A stretch of 64,000 bases of DNA from Chromohalobacter canadensis. GTDB lineage: Bacteria > Pseudomonadota > Gammaproteobacteria > Pseudomonadales > Halomonadaceae. A model generated the notes under the pieces. The model ran no database searches, was not told the DNA's origin, and saw only the letters and a program-made list of their open reading frames with translations. Each line of letters starts with the position of its first letter. Position 1 is the stretch's first letter. The DNA lies in assembly GCF_034479555.1 (NCBI RefSeq), contig NZ_CP140151.1, positions 2,046,001 to 2,110,000 of the forward strand. Reading direction: 5' to 3'. The translations under genes were made by a program, and so were the position numbers. Below are positions 15,999-25,752 of this stretch, piece after piece.

Positions 15999-18839
15999 AT
16001 GAGCGATTACAAACATACCCTGAACCTCCCCGAGACCGACTTCCCCATGCGTGGCATGTTGCCCAAGCGTGAGCCGGGGCGGGTATCGCAGTGGCAGGAC
16101 ATGAACCTCTACGAACGCTTGCGCGACGCGCGCGCCGGCCGCGAGAGCTTCGTGCTGCACGATGGCCCTCCCTACGCCAACGGCAGCATTCACATCGGTC
16201 ACGCCGTCAACAAGATTCTCAAAGACATCGTCGTCAAGTCGAAGGCGCTGGCGGGGTACGATGCGCCTTATGTGCCAGGGTGGGACTGTCACGGGTTGCC
16301 CATCGAGCACAAGGTCGAGACTACTCACGGCAAGCATCTCGCCGCCGGCGAGGCGCGTGATCTATGCCGCGAGTACGCGGGCGCGCAGATCGAAGCGCAG
16401 AAGACCGACTTCGTGCGCTTGGGCGTGATCGGCGACTGGGAGCACCCCTACCGGACCATGGATTTCGCCAACGAAGCGGGTGAGATTCGCGCGCTGGCGA
16501 AGATGGTCGAGGGCGGTTACGTCTTCAAGGGGCTAAAGCCGGTCAACTGGTGCTTCGATTGTGGCTCGGCCCTGGCCGAGGCGGAAGTCGAGTACGCCGA
16601 CAAGAAGTCCGATGCCATCGACGTCGCCTTTACGGCCGCCGCCCCCGCCAAGCTGGCGACGGCGTTCGGGCTCACGTCGCTCGATAAGCCGGCGGCGATC
16701 GTCATCTGGACCACCACGCCGTGGACCATTCCCGCCAACCAGGCGCTGAACGTGCATCCTGACTTCACCTACGCGCTGGTCGATACCGGCGAGCGGCTGC
16801 TGGTGCTCGCCGAGGAACTGGTCGAAAGCTGTCTAGCGCGCTACGGCCTCGAGGGCGATGTCGTGGCCACCACCACGGGCGCGGCGCTGGAGTTCATCAA
16901 TTTCCAGCATCCTTTCTACGAGCGTGTGGCGCCGGTGTATCTCGCCGATTACGTGACCGTGGAAGAGGGCAGCACGGGGATCGTCCACTCGGCGCCGTCA
17001 TACGGCCTGGACGATTTCATGACCTGCCGCGCGCACGGCATGAGCTTCGATGACATGCTCAACCCCGTACAGGGCAATGGCGTGTATCGGGATGATCTGC
17101 CGTTCTTCGGCGGGCAGATGATCTGGAAGGCCAATCCTCAGATCGTCGACAAGCTGCGTGAAGTGAACGCGCTGATGGTGCACACGCCGATCACACATAG
17201 CTACATGCACTGCTGGCGTCACAAGACGCCGGTCATCTACCGCGCGACCGCCCAGTGGTTCGTAGGCATGGACCGCGAGGACGATACGGGGCGCACCCTG
17301 CGTCAGCGCGCGCTGGACGGCGTCGAGGCGACGCAGTTCGTTCCCGCCTGGGGCAAGGCGCGCCTGCACTCGATGATCGCCAACCGTCCCGACTGGTGCA
17401 TTTCGCGCCAGCGCAACTGGGGGGTGCCGATTCCGTTCTTCCTGCACAAACAGACCGGGGAATGGCATCCGCGCACCGTCGAGCTGATGGAAGATGTCGC
17501 CAAGCGCGTCGAAGCCGAGGGCATCGATGCCTGGTTCCGTCTCGACGCCCGCGAGCTTCTGGGCGACGAGGCCGGCGACTACGAGAAAGTTACCGATACC
17601 CTGGATGTGTGGTTCGACTCCGGCACCACACATTGGCACGTGCTGCGTGGCTCGCATTCGCTGGGGCATGCACAAGGACCGCGCGCCGATCTGTATCTCG
17701 AAGGTTCCGACCAACATCGTGGCTGGTTCCATTCGTCGTTGCTGACCGGGTGCGCCATCGACGGCCATGCGCCCTACAAGGCGCTGCTGACACACGGCTT
17801 CACCGTCGACGAGAAGGGCCGCAAGATGTCCAAGTCGATGGGCAACGTCATCGCACCGCAGCAGGTGATGGATAAGCTGGGCGCCGATATCCTGCGCTTG
17901 TGGGTGGCTTCCACCGACTATTCCGGCGAGATGGCGGTCTCCGACGAGATCCTGAAGCGCACCGCCGACGTCTACCGGCGTATCCGCAACACCGCGCGCT
18001 TCTTGCTGGCCAACTTGAATGGCTTCGATCCCGCGCGTGACGCCGTGGCTTTCGAGGACATGCTGGCGCTTGATCAGTGGGCGGTGGATCGCGCGGCGCA
18101 ACTTCAGCAGCGCATGCAGACGGCCTATGACGACTACCGCTTCCGTGACGTCTACCAGCAGGTGCACGACTTCTGCGCGCACGAGCTGGGCGGCTTCTAT
18201 CTGGATGTGATCAAGGATCGCCAGTACACCACCCAGGTTGACTCGCTCGCGCGCCGCAGCTGCCAGACGGCGCTCTATCATGTGGTCGAGGCGTTGGTGC
18301 GCTGGGTGGCGCCGATTCTGTCCTTCACCGCCGAGGAAATCTACGAGGCCATCCCCGGCATGCGTGGCGATAGCGTGCTGCTGGAGGAATACTATCCGCA
18401 TCTGACGACCTTGAAGGCGGATGCCGCCATGGGCCGTGAGTTCTGGTCGCGGGTGCTCGAGGTCAAGCAGGCAGTCAACAAGTGCCTGGAAGACGCGCGT
18501 AACGCCAAGGTGATACGCAATAGCCTCGCCGCCGAGGTCACGCTCTACGCTAACGATGACTTGCGCGAGACCTTGTCGCAGCTCGGCGATGAGTTGCGTT
18601 TCGTGCTATTGACCAGCGAGGTGCATCTGGCGTCGCTGAACGCGGCGGGCAGCGAGCAGGCTGAGACCAGCGAGCTCGACGGGCTCAAGGTGGGCGTGAT
18701 GGAAAGTCCGCACACCAAGTGCGAGCGCTGCTGGCATCACCGCGCAGATGTGGGGACGCATGCCGCCGACCCGAACTTGTGCGGTCGTTGCCTGAGCAAC
18801 CTGCCCGATGGGCCGGGGGAAACGCGCCGTTATGCCTGA
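15999..18839 (+). CDS. ileS: Isoleucyl-tRNA synthetase
   Basis: A class I synthetase of 946 residues. The HIGH motif is at residues 65-68 (SIHIGHA) and KMSKS at 609-613. The editing domain lies between them ([13 protein letters not shown]), and the C-terminal zinc-binding pairs are CERCWHH and CGRC. Bacterial (E. coli) type rather than the eukaryotic-like mupirocin-resistant type, judged by the C-terminal zinc finger. Co-transcribed with ribF and probably lspA. Confidence 0.98.
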   Translation: MSDYKHTLNLPETDFPMRGMLPKREPGRVSQWQDMNLYERLRDARAGRESFVLHDGPPYANGSIHIGHAVNKILKDIVVKSKALAGYDAPYVPGWDCHGLPIEHKVETTHGKHLAAGEARDLCREYAGAQIEAQKTDFVRLGVIGDWEHPYRTMDFANEAGEIRALAKMVEGGYVFKGLKPVNWCFDCGSALAEAEVEYADKKSDAIDVAFTAAAPAKLATAFGLTSLDKPAAIVIWTTTPWTIPANQALNVHPDFTYALVDTGERLLVLAEELVESCLARYGLEGDVVATTTGAALEFINFQHPFYERVAPVYLADYVTVEEGSTGIVHSAPSYGLDDFMTCRAHGMSFDDMLNPVQGNGVYRDDLPFFGGQMIWKANPQIVDKLREVNALMVHTPITHSYMHCWRHKTPVIYRATAQWFVGMDREDDTGRTLRQRALDGVEATQFVPAWGKARLHSMIANRPDWCISRQRNWGVPIPFFLHKQTGEWHPRTVELMEDVAKRVEAEGIDAWFRLDARELLGDEAGDYEKVTDTLDVWFDSGTTHWHVLRGSHSLGHAQGPRADLYLEGSDQHRGWFHSSLLTGCAIDGHAPYKALLTHGFTVDEKGRKMSKSMGNVIAPQQVMDKLGADILRLWVASTDYSGEMAVSDEILKRTADVYRRIRNTARFLLANLNGFDPARDAVAFEDMLALDQWAVDRAAQLQQRMQTAYDDYRFRDVYQQVHDFCAHELGGFYLDVIKDRQYTTQVDSLARRSCQTALYHVVEALVRWVAPILSFTAEEIYEAIPGMRGDSVLLEEYYPHLTTLKADAAMGREFWSRVLEVKQAVNKCLEDARNAKVIRNSLAAEVTLYANDDLRETLSQLGDELRFVLLTSEVHLASLNAAGSEQAETSELDGLKVGVMESPHTKCERCWHHRADVGTHAADPNLCGRCLSNLPDGPGETRRYA

Positions 18840-18889
18840 TGACGCATCACGGGCCATGGCGCCGCTTGATCATGATATGAGAGGCTCGA

Positions 18890-19438
18890 ATGAACGATGC
18901 TGCAACGCCTGATCGATCGGTATCGCCGCCCATGAAGCGGCCCCTGCGCTGGCTATGGCTGGCGCTGCTGGTGATCGTGCTGGATCTGGGCAGCAAGCTG
19001 CTCGCCAGCACTTACTTGATCTATGCACAACCGGTCGAATTATTGCCGGTGTTCAACTTCACGCTGCTGCACAATACCGGCGCGGCGTTCAGTTTCCTGG
19101 CCGATCATTCGGGGTGGCAACGCTGGCTGTTCGCGGCCATCGCCCTCGCTGTGAGCATCGGCCTGACCGTGTGGTTGACGCGTCTCAAAGCCGATGAGCG
19201 TCTCTCGGCCGCAGCGATTGCGTTGGTGATCGGTGGCGCGTTGGGCAATCTCTATGATCGCCTGGTGCATGGCTATGTGGTCGACTTTCTGTCGTTTCAT
19301 TGGCAGGGAAATTACTTTCCCGCCTTTAACTTGGCCGATACCGCCATCACCTTGGGGGCCATTGGCTTGATTCTGGCCTCCCTGCGTGACGGCCGACGAC
19401 ACACGGCAACATCCGATAAGAGAGACCCCCATGAGTGA
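18890..19438 (+). CDS. lspA: Lipoprotein signal peptidase (signal peptidase II)
   Basis: A 182-residue inner-membrane aspartyl protease with four hydrophobic helices that cuts lipoprotein signal peptides after Lgt has acted. Conserved blocks are present: VLDLGSKLLA, FNFTLLHNTGAAFSFLAD, GALGNLYDRLVHGYVVDF (with one catalytic Asp) and FNLADTAITLG (with the second). GAGAGG precedes the ATG; an alternative ATG lies 14 codons further on. Its end overlaps fkpB by 8 bases. Confidence 0.96.
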   Translation: MNDAATPDRSVSPPMKRPLRWLWLALLVIVLDLGSKLLASTYLIYAQPVELLPVFNFTLLHNTGAAFSFLADHSGWQRWLFAAIALAVSIGLTVWLTRLKADERLSAAAIALVIGGALGNLYDRLVHGYVVDFLSFHWQGNYFPAFNLADTAITLGAIGLILASLRDGRRHTATSDKRDPHE

Positions 19439-19874
19439 GTACCGTATCGGCGATGGGATGGAAGTGACGTTGCATTTCACCGTCAAACTGGAAGACGAGA
19501 CGGTGATCGATTCCACCCGCGACAAGGCACCGGCGACGTTCCAGGTCGGCGATGGTAACCTGCCGCCGGGGTTCGAGACCCCGCTCAAGGGCATGACTGA
19601 TGGCGAAACCGGTCGTTTTACCATTACCCCCGAGCACGGCTTCGGCCAGCACAATCCGCAGAACGTGCAGCGCCTGCCGCGCGATCAGTTCGACGACGAG
19701 CTCGAGGTCGGCACGATGATGTCGTTCACCGACCCGGGCGGCGGCGAGCTGCCCGGCGTCATCGCCGAGATCGACGAGCGCAATGTCGATGTGGACTTCA
19801 ATCACCCGCTGGCGGGGCGTACCCTGACCTTCGAGGTGGAAGTGATCGAGGTTCGCCCGGCCACGACCCATTAA
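19431..19874 (+). CDS. fkpB: FKBP-type peptidyl-prolyl isomerase, SlpA type
   Basis: 147 residues with the short FKBP domain interrupted by an insert-in-flap domain, as in SlpA/FkpB. Visible are VTLHFTVKLEDETVIDST, LPPGFETPLKGM, PEHGFGQHNP and FNHPLAGRTLTFEVEV. It catalyses proline isomerisation and has chaperone activity in the cytoplasm. The start overlaps lspA, showing translational coupling. Confidence 0.94.
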   Translation: MSEYRIGDGMEVTLHFTVKLEDETVIDSTRDKAPATFQVGDGNLPPGFETPLKGMTDGETGRFTITPEHGFGQHNPQNVQRLPRDQFDDELEVGTMMSFTDPGGGELPGVIAEIDERNVDVDFNHPLAGRTLTFEVEVIEVRPATTH

Positions 19875-19935
19875 GCTTTGACGGGCGCACGCCGCCCATC
19901 GATACGATGCCATGACGCATCGAGGCGAGGTAAGC

Positions 19936-20889
19936 ATGCAAATCAAGCTGGCCAATCCGCGCGGTTTCTGTGCCGGCGTCGACCGTGCCATCGAGATCGT
20001 CAATCGCGCGCTCGATGTGTTCGGGCCGCCCATCTACGTGCGTCACGAAGTCGTCCATAACCGCTTCGTGGTGGATAGCCTGCGCGAGCGCGGGGCGGTA
20101 TTCGTCGAGGAATTGCATGAAATCCCCGACGACGTGATCGTCATCTTCTCCGCCCACGGCGTGTCGCGCGCGGTCCAGGAAGAGGCCGAGCGGCGCGGGC
20201 TGCGCATCTTCGACGCCACCTGCCCGCTGGTCACCAAGGTGCATATGGAAGTCCTGCGCTACGCCAAGCGTGGCCAGGAGTGCGTGCTCATCGGGCATGC
20301 CGGCCATCCCGAGGTCGAGGGCACCATGGGGCGCTACGACACCTCCTTCGGCGGCCAGATCCACCTCGTCGAGGACGAGCAGGACGTGGCGAGCCTCGAG
20401 GTCAATGACCCTGACCGGCTGGCATTCGTCACCCAGACCACGCTGTCCATGGATGACACCTCAAGGGTCATCGATGCCCTGCGCGAGAAGTTCCCGCGTA
20501 TCGACGGGCCGCGCAAGGACGACATTTGCTATGCCACGCAGAATCGTCAGGACGCGGTGCGTGAACTGGCTAGCGAAAGCGGCCTGGTGCTTGTGGTGGG
20601 CAGCCCCAACAGTTCCAATTCCAACCGCCTGCGGGAATTGGCAGAGCGCACCGGCACGCCGGCGTATCTGATCGATACCGCCGAGCAGATCCGCCCCGAA
20701 TGGGTAGATGGCGTGGAAACCATCGGCATCACGGCCGGTGCCAGCGCACCGGAAGTCCTCGTCCAGGCGGTCATCGACCGGCTCAAGTCGCTGGGCGCCG
20801 AGGACCCCAATGAACTCGCCGGGCAGGCGGAAGACATCGTCTTCTCCATGCCCAAAGAACTGCGCGAGCAGGTGATCGCCAGCACGTGA
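19936..20889 (+). CDS. ispH: 4-hydroxy-3-methylbut-2-enyl diphosphate reductase
   Basis: The last step of the MEP isoprenoid pathway, an iron-sulfur enzyme of 317 residues. The three cluster cysteines are in [22 protein letters not shown] and [17 protein letters not shown] and the C-terminal [12 protein letters not shown] are also typical. The ATG at 19936 gives the canonical start. Together with ispB this shows the MEP route feeding quinone synthesis. Confidence 0.97.
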   Translation: MQIKLANPRGFCAGVDRAIEIVNRALDVFGPPIYVRHEVVHNRFVVDSLRERGAVFVEELHEIPDDVIVIFSAHGVSRAVQEEAERRGLRIFDATCPLVTKVHMEVLRYAKRGQECVLIGHAGHPEVEGTMGRYDTSFGGQIHLVEDEQDVASLEVNDPDRLAFVTQTTLSMDDTSRVIDALREKFPRIDGPRKDDICYATQNRQDAVRELASESGLVLVVGSPNSSNSNRLRELAERTGTPAYLIDTAEQIRPEWVDGVETIGITAGASAPEVLVQAVIDRLKSLGAEDPNELAGQAEDIVFSMPKELREQVIAST

Positions 20890-21019
20890 GAGGCATCATT
20901 CCTTCGATGTGATGTGAGCGTTACAATTCGTTGCAAAGTACGCTACATTGACAAAGCGCATGGGGTGCCGCCCCATGCCGCGTACGTAACGCGTCGCCTC
21001 ACCGATCAGGAAGTCGTAC

Positions 21020-21556
21020 GTGCCGCATCGTGCTTATCGCCTTCGCCACGTGTCGCATAGCCGTGGTTTTTCTCTCCTTGAATTGCTGATCGTGCTGGTG
21101 ATCTTCGCGATCATGGCAAGCATCGCCGTGCCCAGCTTTCAGTCCTTGCGCCAGCACCAACAGCTCACCGACGCCAGCAACGAACTGGTCGCCGCGCTGC
21201 GCCTGGCGCGTGGTGAAGCCATCATGCGCGAGAACAAGATCACGCTGTGTGCGAGTGCCGATGGGGATTCATGTGGGGGCAAGGGTTGGGCCCAGGGCTG
21301 GCTATTACAGGCCGCGTCTGATGAAGGCAAAAAGGATACGATCGTCGTTCATCAAGCGTTATCCCAGCGACTCGATATCGCTGATAACCCCTCGCCACCT
21401 GCCAGCGTAAGCTTCGATGAACTTGGATATCCCGGCGGTGGCACCGAGTGGCGTCTCAGCCATGCGGGACTGTCGGACGGCGCCTCACGCCAAGTGTGCC
21501 TGGAGGTGACCGGGCGAACTTATGTCGCCGAGTCAAATAAGGGGTGTGGCTCGTGA
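21020..21556 (+). CDS. Type IV minor pilin, FimT/FimU (GspH) family, first set
   Basis: A 178-residue pseudopilin with prepilin leader and cleavage site in SRGFSLLELLIVLVIFAIMAS, with Glu at +5 of the mature protein. The long hydrophobic helix is followed by a GspH-like globular domain (ASNELVAALRLARGEAI) and cysteines near the end (QVCLEV, KGCGS). A GTG start is supported by AGGAAG 7 bases upstream. It heads a four-gene run with overlapping stops and starts. Confidence 0.85.
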   Translation: MPHRAYRLRHVSHSRGFSLLELLIVLVIFAIMASIAVPSFQSLRQHQQLTDASNELVAALRLARGEAIMRENKITLCASADGDSCGGKGWAQGWLLQAASDEGKKDTIVVHQALSQRLDIADNPSPPASVSFDELGYPGGGTEWRLSHAGLSDGASRQVCLEVTGRTYVAESNKGCGS

Positions 21557-22002
21557 TGGAATCGCCGCTGCAGTCTTCGCCCCATGCCCAAAGTGGCTTC
21601 GGTCTGATCGAGGTGCTGGTGGCGCTGACCATTCTCTCCATCGGCATGCTCGGGCTCGCCGCGATGCAGCTCAACTCGTTGCAGAACGCACGCGAGAGTC
21701 TCAATACGACAATCGCCACGATCATGGTCCGAGACATGAACGAACGTGCCTGGGCGCAGCGGGGGGAGGCTTGTGAGAAGCTTGAGGGCCCTGAAGGGCT
21801 TTTGAGTGAGTGGCAGGGCGATGTCGCTAAAATCGACGGCCTTCCCTCGCCCCATGGTAGTTGGTCTGATGATTCCGACAACGGCTTTTATGACCTCAAG
21901 ATTACTTGGCAGGGTATCGAAGACTCTGATGGTGAAGAGGGTCCTCCTCCACCCGTGAAGTTGGTGGCCTTCCTGCCATGCAAGGAGCCGGCAGATGACT
22001 AA
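21556..22002 (+). CDS. Type IV minor pilin, PilV family, first set
   Basis: 148 residues from the ATG at 21556, which overlaps the previous stop (TGATG). The prepilin motif is QSGFGLIEVLVALTILSIGMLGLAAMQ, typical of PilV with the MLGLAxxQ segment. The C-terminal half is acidic, with a proline run (EEGPPPPVK). It probably sits in the tip complex that primes pilus assembly. Confidence 0.82.
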   Translation: MESPLQSSPHAQSGFGLIEVLVALTILSIGMLGLAAMQLNSLQNARESLNTTIATIMVRDMNERAWAQRGEACEKLEGPEGLLSEWQGDVAKIDGLPSPHGSWSDDSDNGFYDLKITWQGIEDSDGEEGPPPPVKLVAFLPCKEPADD

Positions 22003-22549
22003 CCAACATCGTCAACGAGGTTTCACGCTGATCGAAATGATGATCAGCATGTTTCTCGGCTTGATTATCCTCGGTGGCACTGTGTCGGCATACCAGGCTA
22101 TAAGCGGCCTTCGCGAGCAGCGCGATGGTATCTATGCGGTGCAGGATGAATTGGTCTATGTGCATCGTGCGCTGGCGCAGGCCGTAGCGCTGGCTGGCAA
22201 GGTAGAGGTCGCTAACAAGAGTGAGCTAACGATTACGCCTTTTGGCCAGATTAAAAGCGGGCGTTATGCGGGATGTCCTCAAGAGGACAGCGACCCCCCT
22301 TGGAAATGGCGTGTCGCTGCCAACAGCGATGGGGTGAAAATGCTCGAATGCAATGACCAAGGCGTGCTGGCATTGTCTGCCCCGGGCATTACCAACATAA
22401 AGTTTTCTGTGTGTGCCAGCGCCACGCACCCATGCGTGGGTGTCGAACTGAAGTATACCCCATGCCGGGAAGAAGACGAGTGTGATGGGCAAACCCTTAA
22501 CTTTCATCTTGCCTCTCGCGCAACGTCTGATAGTCAAGGTGATCCGTGA
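21995..22549 (+). CDS. Type IV minor pilin, PilW family, first set (short)
   Basis: 184 residues; GGAG lies upstream of the ATG and the first bases overlap pilV. The prepilin motif is QRGFTLIEMMISMFLGLIILGG. It is much shorter than usual PilW proteins (250-350 residues). Four to six cysteines occur in the C-terminal part (AGCPQE, SVCASATHPCVG, TPCREEDECDG), suggesting disulfides in an exported domain. It is followed without a gap by the large pilX-like gene. Confidence 0.78.
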   Translation: MTNQHRQRGFTLIEMMISMFLGLIILGGTVSAYQAISGLREQRDGIYAVQDELVYVHRALAQAVALAGKVEVANKSELTITPFGQIKSGRYAGCPQEDSDPPWKWRVAANSDGVKMLECNDQGVLALSAPGITNIKFSVCASATHPCVGVELKYTPCREEDECDGQTLNFHLASRATSDSQGDP

Positions 22550-24681
22550 TGCGTCCTCATAAGCAATCCGGCTTCGTGCTCGTCATCGGGCTCGCGCTTC
22601 TGACCATCGCTACGGGCATGGTAGTGACAGGCATGTCACTGGGACGTTACCAGGAGCGTCAAGCGGGTAATTATCTTCGCACGATCAAAGCCGAAGCAGG
22701 TGTAGATGAAGCACTGTGGAAGTTTTCTGAGTGGACGACATCAATACGAGAAAAAGTGAATGAAGCGTATCCCGGTAATGAAGTAAATGAACCGATCTTA
22801 TCTCAAAATAGTGATGAAGAGCTACTGACTTTCTCGCATAATAATGGTGGTAAGACTAAGGCGTATATAAAAGAAATTGTGAAGTTGGAAGATGATCGGG
22901 TTCGCGTGGTCTTTGGTGGGCAATTTCTGCCTTTGGGCAGTGGTGAGGGGGAAGGTGGTCGCCATGGACAGGCTACTTTGCAGGCCGTTTACTCTATAAA
23001 TCATGATGAGCAACCCGGTGATGAACAACCCAATGGCGCCTACCAAAACGTGTTGCTCGGCTGCGAAGGTGTTAATGCATCAGGCGGCGGGGTTATCGAT
23101 AGTTACGATTCGCGTGATGGGAGCTATGGTGGAGAAAATAGTAAACGAAGTGGCGCGAAAATAAGCTCCACCTCTCAGGGGGACGATATTGTTCTGAGTA
23201 GTGGGCAGCCAGTTTATGGAGATGTAGAGTCTGCGGGACGAATTATCGTCGATAACTCTGGCACCATTCATGGCGACCTGAAAGCGGACGGAGATATCGT
23301 GATTCGTAATGGCGGGGCTGACATCCAAGGCGATATTAGCAGTCGTGGTTCGGTCGAGATGCTAAATGGAGGTAGTATTTCAGGCAGTATCCTCGCCAAT
23401 CGAGATGTCACGATCAATGGCGGTGGCGCGAAAGTCGGCGGGGGTATTAGTAGCCGGGGGGCGGTTACGTTAAAAGGTGGAGCGGTTGTGGGCAATATCC
23501 TCGCGAACCGGGATGTGGCAATAGAAGGTGGCGGCGCAGAAGTCGGCGGAGGGATCAATAGTCAAGGCGCGGTTACGTTAGAGGGCAGCACGGTTTTGGG
23601 CAGCATCCTCTCTAAGCTAGATGTCACGATCAACGGAGGTGGGGCACAAGCGGCGGGAGATGTCAGCTCGCAAATGTCCGTTCGCTTACCTGACAGTGGC
23701 ACCATCAGTGGCAATGTCGTGGCGAATACGGAAATCGTTACCGGTAGCTGGAGTTCGCGCATTGGGGGCAATGCTACGGCACCGAAAGTGCATACAACCG
23801 TGAATAACCGGGATGTGGCAAACCAAGTGGGCGGCACCATCAATCTCGTCTCACCTGATGTTGCTGAGGCACCTGAAGTCCCTGAGGCTTCAAAAGTGGA
23901 AGTTGAGCAGCAAAGCTGTGATGCTTTCACATCCACGACAAACAAGGGCGCGACGATTAGTGACTTGATCGATGCGCTGCCAGATGCCTCGTCGGGGAGC
24001 CTATCGATTGGTGGTGGCAGCCAGACTTATACGCTGACGCCGAATGGCCTGAGTAACAATAATACCGTGTCCGATCCCAAAAAAGATGTCACCGTCGATG
24101 GCATCTTCCCCGAGCCCACCAACGTCCTTGTGCTGGACAGTTTTTCGCTGGGTGGCAGTGCCAACTTCGTCGTCGACGGCGGCGACATGACACTCTACGT
24201 CAAAGGCGATGTCGATATTGGTGGCGGTGCCACATTCAATGTTGCCGAGGGCAGTTCGCTCAAAGTCGTCACCAAGGGGCGTTTCAACCTGAGCAGCAAT
24301 CTCAATGTGGCGTCTGACAGCCCGACTGACGAGGACGGCAATCCAATCCTATCTCTCTACTCGACCTATAACGATGAGGGTGCCAGCGGCTGGAACGCGG
24401 GCGTCAATATCACCGGGGCCTCCGCATTCAAGGGCACCATCTTCGCGCCGAAGAGCACCGTCAATGTCGCCGGTAGCGGGGGATTGTATGGCGCCGTGAA
24501 AGGACGGCGTGTCGAGGTTTCCGGCGGTGCCGGCATTCACTATGACGAAGCACTGATGGAGTCGACCATCGGTACGGGCGGTGGTGGAGACGGCGGTGAC
24601 GGAAGTGGTAACAACGGCGATGATAACTCCAGCGCCTCCGGTTGGTCTCTAGAAGGCTTGTCATACGGCAATGCGGACTGA
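22549..24681 (+). CDS. Large PilX-like pilus protein with repeat region and DUF7305-like C-terminus
   Basis: 710 residues. The N-terminus has the PilX-type leader and helix (KQSGFVLVIGLALLTIATGMVVTGMSLGRYQERQAGN, in parts), without a Glu at +5 as is usual for PilX. Residues about 215-400 are built from short repeats such as GNILANRDVAIEGGGAEVGG, read as a beta-solenoid resembling polymer-forming bactofilin repeats. The last 150 residues (MTLYVKGDVDIGGGA, GTIFAPKSTVNVAG, LYGAVKGRRVEV, IHYDEAL) match the DUF7305 type from memory. Typical PilX proteins are about 200 residues. The segment about 22700-23100 is clearly AT-richer than its neighbours, a sign of transfer. It may serve as a tip adhesin in a locus that lacks pilY1 (inference). 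Confidence 0.75.
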   Translation: MRPHKQSGFVLVIGLALLTIATGMVVTGMSLGRYQERQAGNYLRTIKAEAGVDEALWKFSEWTTSIREKVNEAYPGNEVNEPILSQNSDEELLTFSHNNGGKTKAYIKEIVKLEDDRVRVVFGGQFLPLGSGEGEGGRHGQATLQAVYSINHDEQPGDEQPNGAYQNVLLGCEGVNASGGGVIDSYDSRDGSYGGENSKRSGAKISSTSQGDDIVLSSGQPVYGDVESAGRIIVDNSGTIHGDLKADGDIVIRNGGADIQGDISSRGSVEMLNGGSISGSILANRDVTINGGGAKVGGGISSRGAVTLKGGAVVGNILANRDVAIEGGGAEVGGGINSQGAVTLEGSTVLGSILSKLDVTINGGGAQAAGDVSSQMSVRLPDSGTISGNVVANTEIVTGSWSSRIGGNATAPKVHTTVNNRDVANQVGGTINLVSPDVAEAPEVPEASKVEVEQQSCDAFTSTTNKGATISDLIDALPDASSGSLSIGGGSQTYTLTPNGLSNNNTVSDPKKDVTVDGIFPEPTNVLVLDSFSLGGSANFVVDGGDMTLYVKGDVDIGGGATFNVAEGSSLKVVTKGRFNLSSNLNVASDSPTDEDGNPILSLYSTYNDEGASGWNAGVNITGASAFKGTIFAPKSTVNVAGSGGLYGAVKGRRVEVSGGAGIHYDEALMESTIGTGGGGDGGDGSGNNGDDNSSASGWSLEGLSYGNAD

Positions 24682-24682
24682 G

Positions 24683-25219
24683 TCATCGCGCGCAGTCGTC
24701 GCTCCCGTCAGGCAGACGTTCGATGCGTACCCGGCCGCCGCGACTCAGCACGATGCGCCGTGCCGGTGTCGTCGCCTTGGTCGTGCACAAATAGAAGCTG
24801 CCGATCTGAAAGCTGCCGGAGGCGCGGATCGAGTAGCCATTCGACGCGTAACGCACGTAGCGACGCAAGGGCTGATTGGCATATAACCGGAGTCCGCCGG
24901 GTGGGGCGCCACCCGCGCGTAGCGTCGGCTCCGAGGGCGATTGCTCGCCATCGTCGTCGCGATCGGCGAATATGCGCCAGCCCTGTTCCCAGCCATCTGG
25001 TTCACTCACCATCATCACCGGCACACCTTGGCGAATAGCCTCGCTGCGCGCGTAGTAAAGCGCCTGATAGAGCGTATGACTGGCGGTTTGCAAGCGTTGA
25101 TCGCGTAGCACATGGCCCATGGCGGGAACGCCCTGGGTGGTGAGCAGGCCGACAATGACGATGATCACAAGCAATTCGAGCAGTGTCATTCCTCGCATGT
25201 GCCGCGATATTGGATGCAT
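24683..25219 (-). CDS. Type IV minor pilin, FimT/GspH family, second set
   Basis: 178 residues, read leftwards and ending one base from the stop of the large pilX-like gene. The prepilin motif MRGMTLLELLVIIVIVGLLTTQGVP has Glu at +5 after Met, as in FimT. The GspH-like domain contains LYQALYYARSEAIRQGVPVMM. Two cysteines (LCTTK, DDCAR) are near the end. It is divergent from the second pilV gene across an AT-rich promoter region. Confidence 0.82.
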   Translation of the reverse strand: MHPISRHMRGMTLLELLVIIVIVGLLTTQGVPAMGHVLRDQRLQTASHTLYQALYYARSEAIRQGVPVMMVSEPDGWEQGWRIFADRDDDGEQSPSEPTLRAGGAPPGGLRLYANQPLRRYVRYASNGYSIRASGSFQIGSFYLCTTKATTPARRIVLSRGGRVRIERLPDGSDDCAR

Positions 25220-25290
25220 CGATTGCCTTATTTTATATTAGTATTTACTTTATTTATTTATAAAGTAGTCTTGGCAGTCGAGCAAATACG
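25220..25290. promoter_or_regulatory. AT-rich divergent promoter region between fimT and pilV of the second set
   Basis: The stretch about 25226-25268 is almost only A and T in a GC-rich region, with TATATTA and TTATAAA-like boxes on both strands. Both flanking genes read away from it. Exact promoters cannot be fixed by eye. Confidence 0.5.
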
Positions 25291-25752
25291 ATGAGGGCGA
25301 CACATAGGGGTGCGCGGTCACGGCATGGAGGTACGCCGGGGTTCAGCTTGATCGAAGTGCTGATCACGCTGTTCATTTTGTCTTTCGGGATGCTGGGGTT
25401 GGCGGCCACTCAGACCCAGGCGCTGCGTGCCCAGCGTCATGCCGATGCCGAGTCTCAGGCGGTGCAGCGGGTGGGAGTCATGCTCGAACGCTTGCGCATC
25501 GACCGCCACGGCGCGCTGGCCGGCGCCTACGATCAGCCGTGCAGTGACGACCCCAGCAGTGCCGCATCGGCCCAAGTACGTGCCTGGCTGACGGGGCTTG
25601 TGAACGCACTTCCCCAGGCGCAAGGCTGCATCGAGGTGGCGGGCGATGACGATGTGGCGTCGGCGATGGTGAAGGTGATCTGGCGATCGCCGCGTGTGAG
25701 CTGGAGTGATGACGATGGGCAGCGGCAATATCGATTACAGACCCGACTTTGA
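25291..25752 (+). CDS. pilV: Type IV minor pilin, PilV family, second set
   Basis: 153 residues with prepilin motif TPGFSLIEVLITLFILSFGMLGLAATQTQAL, the PilV signature. Two cysteines (DQPCSDD, QGCIEV) may pair. It begins the pilV-pilW-pilX-pilE run and overlaps pilW by 38 bases. Confidence 0.85.
   Translation: MRATHRGARSRHGGTPGFSLIEVLITLFILSFGMLGLAATQTQALRAQRHADAESQAVQRVGVMLERLRIDRHGALAGAYDQPCSDDPSSAASAQVRAWLTGLVNALPQAQGCIEVAGDDDVASAMVKVIWRSPRVSWSDDDGQRQYRLQTRL

Noticed and set aside
16998..18401. A 467-codon reading frame antisense to ileS
   Set aside because: Shadow frame; the ileS motifs on the other strand are complete.
24683..25219. The leftward FimT-like gene considered as a broken or inverted remnant of the first set
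   Set aside because: The frame is complete, with an intact leader, Glu at +5 and normal length, and it has its own promoter region.
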